From contig CALISW010000185.1 in the NCBI GenBank assembly GCA_938041655.1, positions 1 through 35,408 on the forward strand: DNA of 35,408 nt, written 5' to 3'. The notes beneath the pieces are model-generated. The model ran no database searches. It worked only from the letters and a program-made list of their open reading frames with translations, and had not been told where the DNA came from. Source of the DNA: an uncultured Thiotrichales bacterium. GTDB lineage: Bacteria > Pseudomonadota > Gammaproteobacteria > CAZUMV01. Position 1 is the stretch's first letter, and each line of letters begins with the position of its first letter. This document shows, piece by piece, positions 15,898 through 23,578 of this stretch. A program made the translations under genes and the position numbers.

Positions 15898-16554
15898 TTA
15901 CTGCTTTGAGGCAATAAGTGCCAGCGCAAATACAATAAAATGAGCTGCATTCATGGCTACCGGCAGTACATAAATTCCAATCGGTGTTTTGAAAAAATAC
16001 AGAGCAAACATCACCGCCAGCAATGCAATTGGACTAAATATCGCCATCCATTTCGGCAAATATGTTTTGCCAGTGAGAATGAGTTTGATCCATAACACCG
16101 AGACAATCAGCATCGCGACGCGTAGAACATTCACAAATGGTTCATTGTGCTCAGAGAAGGTAGCGAGAAGATCGCTCAAGTTTGTTCCATTAGTAATTTC
16201 ATGAACAGTGGTCGCTATAAAGAAACGTTGGCTAATCCAGGCTGTGCCTATAGCAAATGCGTAGGCACCAATCAGGAAAAATGCTTTTGACTGTTTGGGG
16301 CCGGCTGGCTCCAGCTGTTTTGAGAGATGCCAGTATCCGGCTATATATAACGGCGCAGCTAGTACCGCCAAGAAATGCCCGAACGAAAGTCGTTCGGGTG
16401 AGACGTCATTGAAAAACAGGTAGTTGGTTGCATCCTCGAGTCCGCCATTCGGTGTGAATTGCAATGAGAATTCACCGATGCCTACCAGTATGGCTCCCAG
16501 GCAGCCAGCAATGCCTGCCAGAGTAAGTAGTCGTGATGAATTCGTACTCATCAT
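15898..16554 (-). CDS. Six-helix integral membrane protein (DUF6796-like)
   Basis: This is a 218-residue inner-membrane protein of unknown function. Six hydrophobic helices are visible, near 9-27, 62-77, 91-108, 142-160, 168-187 and 192-216. Recognisable stretches are LGAILVGIGEFSLQFTPNGG after the first helix and HFLAVLAAPLYIAGYWHLS. From memory it resembles DUF6796 proteins, but I am not sure of the number. No catalytic motif stands out. ATG 16554 overlaps the stop of the upstream FG-GAP gene as ATGA, so the two are translationally coupled and may act together, for instance as a membrane partner of the tethered repeat protein. Confidence 0.8.
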   Translation of the reverse strand: MMSTNSSRLLTLAGIAGCLGAILVGIGEFSLQFTPNGGLEDATNYLFFNDVSPERLSFGHFLAVLAAPLYIAGYWHLSKQLEPAGPKQSKAFFLIGAYAFAIGTAWISQRFFIATTVHEITNGTNLSDLLATFSEHNEPFVNVLRVAMLIVSVLWIKLILTGKTYLPKWMAIFSPIALLAVMFALYFFKTPIGIYVLPVAMNAAHFIVFALALIASKQ

Positions 16555-18182
16555 TGATTACTTGTCTTGGCGCTGGCTTTAATCATCGAGCCATTGGCAG
16601 GACTCTCGAAAATTTCTTTCGAACCGTTTTGAAATTGGACGGTTACTCGCTGTGTAGATTCATTTCCCAAGCCAAAAATCAGATCACGACCTTGATCAGA
16701 GCCGAGGCCTTGAGAAGTTAGAAATTGCTTGGTAAGTGTGGCTCCATCAGTTCGTTCCAGAGTAACGATTGCACCGAGTGACCCTGAGTTATTAGGAAGG
16801 TGAACCTTCAACCAGTTTTTACTTCCGCCATTATTAATGTAAGCCAGCGATTCACCAGCAATGTTTGCCCACACCAGGTCTGGCCAGCCATCATTATTAA
16901 AATCAGAGACGACAGGGGCTATGCCAAAGTGCGGGTTTTCCGCTCCAGCAGCTACCTCGACGGGTGCAAAATGAGAGCCATAGTTTTGCAATATCTTACC
17001 AGGGTAGCGTTCTAGTAAATCTACTCCCGGTAGGCGAGCGTAGTTTTGTGCAGCCAGTAAGTCTTCACGCCCATCAAGATTCATATCTGCTGATACAGTT
17101 CCCCAGCCAAAGCCGAGTTTGGCAACATTCATGGCTTCGGCAGTGTCACTGAATTTTAGATTACCATCGTTGTGAAACAGCATGTAGGACATGTTAAATG
17201 GGTCATCTTCTTGAAGATCTCCACGTAATAATTTGGCAGGTAAGGTGTAGCCAACATTGGAAAAGTACAGATCCATCAAGCCATCATTGTCGTAGTCACC
17301 GACAGCAACACCCATTGGATAAGAATAAACGCTGGGGTTAGCGATTGGTTTGAATTGTAAGTCACCTGTGTTTTCATACATTTCTACTTTGCCCGTATCC
17401 TGTGCAATCACGAGGTCTGAATCCATGTCATTGTCCAGATCAGTGAATACACCCAGGAAGGTATTGTGTTGACGCCAGACACCGGCCTCTTTACTAATAT
17501 CTTTCCATTGGTTATCACCTTGGTTGAGCATCAAGTAGCTATAGCCACCATAATTATCTGAAAAGATTGTTTCACCTTCTACTTGGTCGATTTTTATGTA
17601 ACCTGCTATATACATATCGGCAAGGCCATCTTGATTAATATCACCAAAGCTGATTGAAAGCGGGGTGGTATTCTCGGCTAGCTCGATTGGTAGTTTTATG
17701 GTGTTAAAAGATTCTCCGTTGTTTTCGTGAAACCATATGCCGCTCTCACGTGCAGTATAAAGATCTACGTCGCCATCGTTATCAATATCTATCGACGCAG
17801 CTCCATGGGTTGCATCTACAGAATCCTTGGGGAAATTGTAATTCAATGCAACGAACCCACCATTATCAAATTTGAAAAGTTTGTCAGCCTGAGTATCACC
17901 ACCACCAAGGAACAGTTCATCTACACCATCACCATCCGCATCAAATGCAGCACTGCCTAAAAATGGTAGAGAGTTATCTAAGTCTGCAACATGTATGAAT
18001 GGTAATGTTGCTCGGCTAAACGAGAGTGCTGTATCGCCTTGTTCAGTTTTTTCTGCTTGCCAATATCGAAATACACCAAAAGCACTTAGCAGTGCAAATA
18101 CGATACCAATGAGGGCTATGGCAACTACGCATAAAAGTAACGTATACCAATGGCTATGTTTTTTTTTCTTTGACTCAATCAT
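16551..18182 (-). CDS. Membrane-anchored FG-GAP/VCBS repeat protein with UnbV-like C-terminus
   Basis: This is a 543-residue protein. A lysine-rich start (MIESKKKKHSHW) precedes one transmembrane helix (about 13-36), leaving the rest in the periplasm. At least seven Ca-binding-like FG-GAP loops follow: DADGDGVDE, DIDNDGDVD, DINQDGLAD, DLDNDMDSD, DYDNDGLMD, DMNLDGRED and DFNNDGWPD, consistent with a seven-blade propeller. The C-terminal ~75 residues (NSGSLGAIVTLERTDG to VTVQFQNGSKEIF) match an ASPIC/UnbV domain, as in CRTAC1-like proteins. The role is unknown; such proteins may bind ligands or act in surface assembly. ATG 18182 has GGAG six bases upstream; upstream codons to 18236 were rejected. 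Codons 5-8 contain nine consecutive A bases. Confidence 0.9.
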   Translation of the reverse strand: MIESKKKKHSHWYTLLLCVVAIALIGIVFALLSAFGVFRYWQAEKTEQGDTALSFSRATLPFIHVADLDNSLPFLGSAAFDADGDGVDELFLGGGDTQADKLFKFDNGGFVALNYNFPKDSVDATHGAASIDIDNDGDVDLYTARESGIWFHENNGESFNTIKLPIELAENTTPLSISFGDINQDGLADMYIAGYIKIDQVEGETIFSDNYGGYSYLMLNQGDNQWKDISKEAGVWRQHNTFLGVFTDLDNDMDSDLVIAQDTGKVEMYENTGDLQFKPIANPSVYSYPMGVAVGDYDNDGLMDLYFSNVGYTLPAKLLRGDLQEDDPFNMSYMLFHNDGNLKFSDTAEAMNVAKLGFGWGTVSADMNLDGREDLLAAQNYARLPGVDLLERYPGKILQNYGSHFAPVEVAAGAENPHFGIAPVVSDFNNDGWPDLVWANIAGESLAYINNGGSKNWLKVHLPNNSGSLGAIVTLERTDGATLTKQFLTSQGLGSDQGRDLIFGLGNESTQRVTVQFQNGSKEIFESPANGSMIKASAKTSNQ

Positions 18183-18449
18183 GTATCTCTCCAGAGTTGT
18201 AGGATGGCTTACCGTGATTTTTCTTATTGTCTTCATCCGTTACGGATTCAAAGCAAAGCAGGATGCATTCTTAATAAAAAAACCTGTGTTTACGATGCTG
18301 GAAGGTATTGACTTTCGTCGATGGTTTTAAGGTTTTGAAATAATTTTTGGTTGAATTTAGCTTGGCTTGAAACGTCAGAATTTTTTCAGCGATTTTGATC
18401 TAAGCAAACGATTGTCGCGTATTGAAGACAATGGCAGGGGAGGTGAAAG

Positions 18450-18848
18450 ATGAAAGGTAGTGCGAATTTTATGTGGGTTTTCTTGCTTCTAGTTGCTGCA
18501 TTTGGGACCTTTGCAGGCTTACGTTTGTCAATTGTTCATCTGCGAGTGGCTGAAGTATGTCCTATGCTTGGTCCTGTTCCAGCTTGTGTTGTTGTATCTG
18601 TTGGTTATTTCCTGGTCTTGTTAGCGGCTCTTTTCTATCATAAAAAATGGTCAATTAAGTTGTTTTACATCGGCTGGATTCCAGTTTTTATATTGGCATT
18701 TTCGGGCGTTATTCTAGAGTTGATTCGTGGACAAACTTGTCCACCCGGACCTAATGGTATACCACAGTGCTTTATCTCGCTCGCGATGATTTTGGTTGCG
18801 TGGGCACTATTTAAAGTCATCCGTAAATCCAGATTTAACGTGAATTGA
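18450..18848 (+). CDS. Small four-helix membrane protein with two cysteine-bracketed loops
   Basis: This is a 132-residue inner-membrane protein of no family I recognise. Helices are near 8-27, 46-63, 70-90 and 108-123. The two loops on the same face carry cysteine pairs: C37-PMLGPVPA-C46 and C97-PPGPNGIPQ-C107. Both follow a CPxxGP...PxC pattern, and each is followed by a similar hydrophobic helix, suggesting an internal duplication of a two-helix unit. The four-helix, cysteine-rich layout recalls VKOR or DsbB disulfide enzymes, but their CxxC is absent. An excellent Shine-Dalgarno (GGAGGTG) supports translation from ATG 18450. It stands alone between divergent and convergent neighbours, 1.3 kb from the reductive dehalogenase. 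Confidence 0.85.
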   Translation: MKGSANFMWVFLLLVAAFGTFAGLRLSIVHLRVAEVCPMLGPVPACVVVSVGYFLVLLAALFYHKKWSIKLFYIGWIPVFILAFSGVILELIRGQTCPPGPNGIPQCFISLAMILVAWALFKVIRKSRFNVN

Positions 18849-18906
18849 ATTGTATGCGCTTGAGGAATGCACTCGATTTTATTAGTTTATTTGCATTGAG
18901 TTTCAA

Positions 18907-18933
18907 AAAGATGATTTGCGGGAACTCATCTTT
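18907..18933 (-). terminator. Weak hairpin overlapping the stop of the FAD oxidoreductase gene
   Basis: AAAGATGA 18907-18914 and TCATCTTT 18926-18933 form an 8-bp AT-rich stem with an 11-base loop. On the minus strand it is followed by a short T run. It overlaps the TGA stop at 18926-18928. Stability looks low, so termination is only possible. Confidence 0.35.
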
Positions 18934-20032
18934 GTGGCAGATGCATAATGTCTGCCCATGCTTTGGCGCTGAACAAACCACGATTGTGAAAGAAAATTGT
19001 CTGTGCAATGCGCGTAAATAGCGGGTTGCTCAGGCAGTGGTTGATTAAAAAATCCGGTGGGCTGACCTGATCGTTGATGCGACGTATCATTTTTTTGAAA
19101 AAGTAGCGTTTTACTTGCTGGTTAATTTGTAGGTGTGGCAATACCTGCTGGTCGCTCAAATAGGCGGCCACAGCAGTTCCCAGCTGCTCTCCAATTTCAA
19201 TACTTGAATGTATACCGCCTGCAGTGAGTGGTGAGACCATACCGGCAGCATCTCCAAGCAAGCAGCCATGTTGATTGGCCCAAGGAGTTACCAGCCCACC
19301 ACAGGGAATTGGGCCGCCACGTCCACTTATCACTTTCGCATCAGAGTCAAAGTGATTTTTCAGGTACTCATAGAAAGATTTTAGTAACAATGGTTTTCCC
19401 TGATTCACTGCAATGCCGACTTGCGTTGCTTCAACACCTTTTAATAACCAGCCAATATAGCCAGGTGCGAAACGACTACTTAAAAATACGTGCAGCCTGT
19501 CTGGGTCGAGCTTATCAAAACCCTCTGCTTCATACTCGGCGCCATATATAAAAGAATGGTTAGACCCCAGCCCCATCGATTTTGCTAATGTTGAACGAGC
19601 CCCGTCAGCAGCGACCAAATATTTGCATTGATGATTTTGATTGATCAGGCGTGTTCCTGATTCGTTGTGCTCTATGTTTTCAACTTTAGTGCTGGTATGT
19701 AAGTTTGCGCCGGCTCTGGTGGCTTCATCTGCCATCCAGTCCAATAGTTTTGGAGTATCTGTTGCCATGAAGTAATAGTCGGGAGATTCCAGATCAAGAT
19801 GGTTCATGTCAGGAGAGTACAAGCGTACGCCTGTAATTTTTCGCATGAGCCTGGATGGGGCGTTGAGTTGTTCGGCAATTTCCTTAACAAAAATACCGGT
19901 ACTTTGTGTGTAGGCACCGGGTCTGCTTTTGCTGTCGTAAATGTGGGTGTTCAAACCCTGTTGCGCTGCTTTTTTAGCACAACTCAGTCCGGCAAAACTA
20001 GCGCCTATCACCGCTAAATCACACTGCTTCAT
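18926..20032 (-). CDS. FAD-dependent oxidoreductase (geranylgeranyl reductase-like)
   Basis: This is a 368-residue flavoprotein of the GR2 / geranylgeranyl-reductase-like group. The dinucleotide motif VIGASFAGLSCA starts at residue 8, a DG motif (LVAADGARS) is at 139-147, and the FAD ribityl motif LLGDAAGMVSPLTAGGI is at 258-274. The family reduces isoprenoid or fatty chains or hydroxylates aromatic rings; the exact reaction here is unknown. ATG 20032 has AGGAG eight bases upstream. It is transcribed away from the reductive dehalogenase at 20176 with 143 bp between the two start codons, so they may share control. A possible role in the same pathway is inferred from that layout only. Confidence 0.9.
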   Translation of the reverse strand: MKQCDLAVIGASFAGLSCAKKAAQQGLNTHIYDSKSRPGAYTQSTGIFVKEIAEQLNAPSRLMRKITGVRLYSPDMNHLDLESPDYYFMATDTPKLLDWMADEATRAGANLHTSTKVENIEHNESGTRLINQNHQCKYLVAADGARSTLAKSMGLGSNHSFIYGAEYEAEGFDKLDPDRLHVFLSSRFAPGYIGWLLKGVEATQVGIAVNQGKPLLLKSFYEYLKNHFDSDAKVISGRGGPIPCGGLVTPWANQHGCLLGDAAGMVSPLTAGGIHSSIEIGEQLGTAVAAYLSDQQVLPHLQINQQVKRYFFKKMIRRINDQVSPPDFLINHCLSNPLFTRIAQTIFFHNRGLFSAKAWADIMHLPQR

Positions 20033-20175
20033 TTGTTTAACTCCTGCTCTTGAGTGTAAACCTTAACAAAGCTCAAACTGACTGTACGTGACTTCACCAT
20101 ATCTACATATAAACAACACAATAGCGAATGAGATGCTTATGTTTAAAATGTTTGCGGATGCAGTAAACTAGCTTA

Positions 20176-23100
20176 ATGAAGCTGTTTTCAGATAAAAAGC
20201 GTCCGTTCTGGATGGGACCCTATCCACTCGAACGATTACGCCGTCAACAAAGCAGGCCTGATTTGACCAGAGTGCCATCGATGCAGGCACTTCGATTTCA
20301 GCGTGAGGATGAGTCTAGTCTGGTCAATGCCATGCAGCGTTACATGGCGATGCTTGATGCCATTCGAGATGGCATGGTGGTCAAGGAGCGAGCTACAGTA
20401 CCTGATGATTTGGAAGAACGAGCCCGTCACTTTAAATCATTTGGTTATTATCAGGATGCATCTCAAGCGGGTATCTGCGAATTAAGCACTGATATGTTTC
20501 TGGACCAGCCTATCGTCAATCCGGACATAGATGTTTTGTCTGAAATGTTGCAAACGCAACAGACCAAGACACTCGCAGCTGGCATTGATGTGGTGATGGC
20601 TGAGTTAAGAGAAACCATGTCTGCACCACCCAAAGAAGTTGGTCATCACAGTCACGCGATTGTTTATCTCTATGAATACCCGCGCGATCCCAAGGCGGAT
20701 GAGTCGGGTTGTGACTGGATTCAGGATTCGCAGATAGAGCGTGCTGCACTGCGAGCGGCAGAAACCGGGATTATCGTTGCTAACTATATCCGTTTGCTTG
20801 GTTATGAGGCCCGTGCCCATGGCGCAAGCTGCAGTGATGTTGATTTGAATAAAGTTGCGGTAGCTGCAGGGTTGGCGTTGGTAGAAGAGGGGGGTAATGG
20901 CCCCGTTATCACCAACCCTTATAACGGACAGCGGTTTGGTATTGGCGTTATTACCACCACTTTGCCTATTGCAACAGATCACGCGCTAGATAACACGCAA
21001 CAGGCTGCGCGTTGGAAAACACACGGCCCGGCATGGTATGCAGGTTATGATTCTGCAAAAAACCATTTCAATCAAGAGGCCTATAAAAACCGTTTGTTCA
21101 AACAGGGGCAATACCCGTTTGAGCGCAGTAAAAAAGTTGAACAACCCACCACCTTGATTGATGAGCCGCGCATACCGCGAGTACCTAAACGTACTGATAT
21201 GTTTGCTCGTGCTATTTTCGGAGATATGGGCGAGCGCGTCCAGGATGGTGCTAAAAATGGTAAGTACGTTAGCAAGAGTCCGACCAGTTTTGCCGCACGT
21301 AAACCATTAGCTGCTTTCGTGTTATTGCAAAACGGACCGGTGGCGAAAAAAATCCCGGAGGTCGCGCATGATGAACAAACAAATGCGGACAATATAAAGG
21401 CCGCATTATATTTTCTCGGTGCCGATGCGGTCGGGCTATCACGATGTCCAGAGTGGGCCTACTACTCACACGACGCAGTGGGTGAGCCACTGGAGGCGTA
21501 TCACCCGAATGCAATCTCGGTGATTATTGATCAGGGTCGCGAAACCATGGAAGGGGCGTCAGGTGATGACTGGATTGCTTGTTCACAATCGATGCGTGCC
21601 TATCTGCGCTTTTCATTATTAGGCGGAATTATTGGTGATCAAATTCGTAACCTGGGTTATGAGGCGCGGGTACATTCCGTCATGGACGGCGAGGTGTTAC
21701 AACCACCACTACTGTTGTTGTCGGGTCTGGGTGAGGTTAGCCGAATTGGTGAAGTGATTCTCAATCCGTATCTGGGGCCGCGTTTGAAGTCGGGAGTGAT
21801 TACTACCAACATGCCGTTCACTCATGATCAGCCCATTGACTTTGGTCTGCAGAAGTTCTGCGAACAATGTAACAAATGTGCTCGTGAGTGCCCGTCCGGT
21901 GCTATTACTGCTGGGCCCAAAACCATGTTCAATGGTTACGAGATCTGGAAATCTGATAGTCAGAAATGTACCACCTACAGAATAACTCAAGCCGCTGGTG
22001 CCATGTGTGGACGTTGTATGAAGACCTGTCCATGGAATTTGGAGGGATTGTTTGCCGAAGCACCGTTCCGTTGGCTGGCGACTAATGTACCTGTCGCTGC
22101 CAAGTCATTGGCAGCGCTGGATGACAAGCTCGGAAATGGCAAAATCAACCCAGTGAAAAAGTGGTGGTGGGATTTGGAGATGAGCGATTCCGGTGGCTAC
22201 CATCCATCAAAACACGGCGCAGAGCAACGTGAGTTGCAACCCGAACTGAAGCTCAATGGTGAAGATCAAACCCTGGCTGTATATCCGGCCAATCTGGCGC
22301 CACCACCTTACCCGTTTCCTTTCAAGATGGATCGTGAAGCCGGTATTGAGGCTTATCAAAGCATGCTTGATCCGCAGACTTATCAGCAACGGCTGGATGC
22401 GGGTGAAGTAGACAAGCTGGCACATGAATATCAAACCCCAAGCGGCGACGCACCAGTTTTACGTTTACAGATCACAGCGGTTAACAAGATGTCAGACACT
22501 ATTACCCACTATGAGCTCGCGTCTCCAGAAGGTAAGCCCTTGCCAAAGTTTGAGGCTGGAGCGCATATTGATGTGGTCGTAGCGCCTGAATTTTTACGGC
22601 AATACAGTTTGTCTGGAGATCCGGCTGATCAAAGTAAATATCAAATCGCGGTGTTGAATGAAGCAGACGGGCGAGGTGGCTCTGCATTGATGCATCGAAT
22701 TTTTACCGAGGGTCGCAAAGTATTTGTATCGCGTCCCATCAATCATTTTCCATTGGTTGAATCAGCTAGACGGAGTGTGTTGATGGCGGGTGGCATTGGT
22801 ATTACTCCTTTGATCGCTATGGCACATCGATTACATGTTCTGAAAGCGAATTTTGTGCTGCATTACTCATGCAGCTCGCGAGATGAGGCTGGCTTTTTAC
22901 AAGAACTTGAACGGGTTCAATGGTCGGACAAAGTGCAGCTACATATTAGTCAGGAAGGGAGTCGCGCCGATCTGAACAAGATTCTTGCTAAGTATAACGC
23001 GGGAGATCATCTCTACACTTGTGGGTCTGATCGTTACATGCATGGCGTGCTGGAAACAGCCGCCAACCACGATTGGCCCGAAGAGGCTTTGCACCGCGAA

Positions 23101-23403
23101 TACTTTAGCGTGCCAGCAGCACCGGAGTATGAGAACCATGAGTTTACGTTGTCATTAACCAAATCGAGTCAGAAGATAAATGTTACGGCCGAGCAAAGTG
23201 CAGCCGATGCGCTGATTGAGGCGGGTTACTCCGTAAACTTGAAGTGTTCAGACGGGCTTTGTGGGGTGTGCCAGTGTGGTTTGATCAAGGGTGAAGTTGA
23301 GCATAGAGATTTTGTGCTTTCTAAAGCCCAGCAGCAAGGCAGTTTAATTCTTTGTCAGTCACGCGCAGCAAATGCCGGTGATACGATTGAAATTGATCTT
23401 TAA
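20176..23403 (+). CDS. Self-sufficient cytoplasmic reductive dehalogenase (RdhA core fused to flavin/2Fe-2S reductase)
   Basis: This 1075-residue fusion resembles BhbA of Comamonas and the catabolic enzyme NpRdhA. It likely removes halide from halogenated phenols or hydroxybenzoates using cobalamin and NAD(P)H. Residues 1-130 are an N-terminal extension with no Tat signal. Residues ~155-268 and ~440-555 are two copies of a nitroreductase-like unit (YIRLLGYEARAH / QIRNLGYEARVH); the second is the cobalamin core. Two 4Fe-4S motifs follow: C562/565/568/572 and C598/611/614/618. A phthalate-oxygenase-reductase-like part closes the protein: RQYSLSG (808-814) for flavin, GGIGITP (872-878) for NAD, CG at 949-950, and 2Fe-2S ligands C1024, C1029, C1032, C1060. 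Candidate acid Y429 or Y430 lies in WAYYSHD, with R491 as candidate helper. An in-frame stop at 20164 limits the start; ATG 20176 lacks a Shine-Dalgarno. No rdhB anchor is adjacent. Confidence 0.94.
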   Translation: MKLFSDKKRPFWMGPYPLERLRRQQSRPDLTRVPSMQALRFQREDESSLVNAMQRYMAMLDAIRDGMVVKERATVPDDLEERARHFKSFGYYQDASQAGICELSTDMFLDQPIVNPDIDVLSEMLQTQQTKTLAAGIDVVMAELRETMSAPPKEVGHHSHAIVYLYEYPRDPKADESGCDWIQDSQIERAALRAAETGIIVANYIRLLGYEARAHGASCSDVDLNKVAVAAGLALVEEGGNGPVITNPYNGQRFGIGVITTTLPIATDHALDNTQQAARWKTHGPAWYAGYDSAKNHFNQEAYKNRLFKQGQYPFERSKKVEQPTTLIDEPRIPRVPKRTDMFARAIFGDMGERVQDGAKNGKYVSKSPTSFAARKPLAAFVLLQNGPVAKKIPEVAHDEQTNADNIKAALYFLGADAVGLSRCPEWAYYSHDAVGEPLEAYHPNAISVIIDQGRETMEGASGDDWIACSQSMRAYLRFSLLGGIIGDQIRNLGYEARVHSVMDGEVLQPPLLLLSGLGEVSRIGEVILNPYLGPRLKSGVITTNMPFTHDQPIDFGLQKFCEQCNKCARECPSGAITAGPKTMFNGYEIWKSDSQKCTTYRITQAAGAMCGRCMKTCPWNLEGLFAEAPFRWLATNVPVAAKSLAALDDKLGNGKINPVKKWWWDLEMSDSGGYHPSKHGAEQRELQPELKLNGEDQTLAVYPANLAPPPYPFPFKMDREAGIEAYQSMLDPQTYQQRLDAGEVDKLAHEYQTPSGDAPVLRLQITAVNKMSDTITHYELASPEGKPLPKFEAGAHIDVVVAPEFLRQYSLSGDPADQSKYQIAVLNEADGRGGSALMHRIFTEGRKVFVSRPINHFPLVESARRSVLMAGGIGITPLIAMAHRLHVLKANFVLHYSCSSRDEAGFLQELERVQWSDKVQLHISQEGSRADLNKILAKYNAGDHLYTCGSDRYMHGVLETAANHDWPEEALHREYFSVPAAPEYENHEFTLSLTKSSQKINVTAEQSAADALIEAGYSVNLKCSDGLCGVCQCGLIKGEVEHRDFVLSKAQQQGSLILCQSRAANAGDTIEIDL

Positions 23404-23484
23404 ATGTCGGCGCTGTAATTGAAGCGTGTCTGGCAGGCGTAATTGGTATGATTTGGTCAAGAATGTGAGCTGTAGCCTGATTGA

Positions 23485-23496
23485 TTCTAAAATTGA
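23485..23496 (-). promoter_or_regulatory. Candidate AraC-regulator half-site upstream of its own gene
   Basis: Read on the minus strand this is TCAATTTTAGAA, matching the TCAATTYTARAA repeats found after the regulator gene at 24635 and 24655. It lies about 85 bp upstream of the regulator start and just after the dehalogenase gene. It suggests autoregulation; no binding consensus for this protein is known to me. Confidence 0.4.
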
Positions 23497-23578
23497 TCAA
23501 TACTTTTCAGTTTCAACAGGAATTATGCGTTCATTATCTGACATGCTTGGCTATCTATAACGTTCATGGTCTGTGTTG

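Noticed and set aside
18450-18848. Small membrane protein as an RdhB-type anchor for the dehalogenase
   Set aside because: RdhB proteins are about 90 residues with two or three helices and adjoin Tat-exported RdhA. This protein has four helices and paired cysteines, and the dehalogenase has no Tat signal.
20033-20175. Cobalamin riboswitch ahead of the dehalogenase
   Set aside because: The gap is only 143 bp, shared with a divergent promoter, and I see no B12-box-like conserved core.
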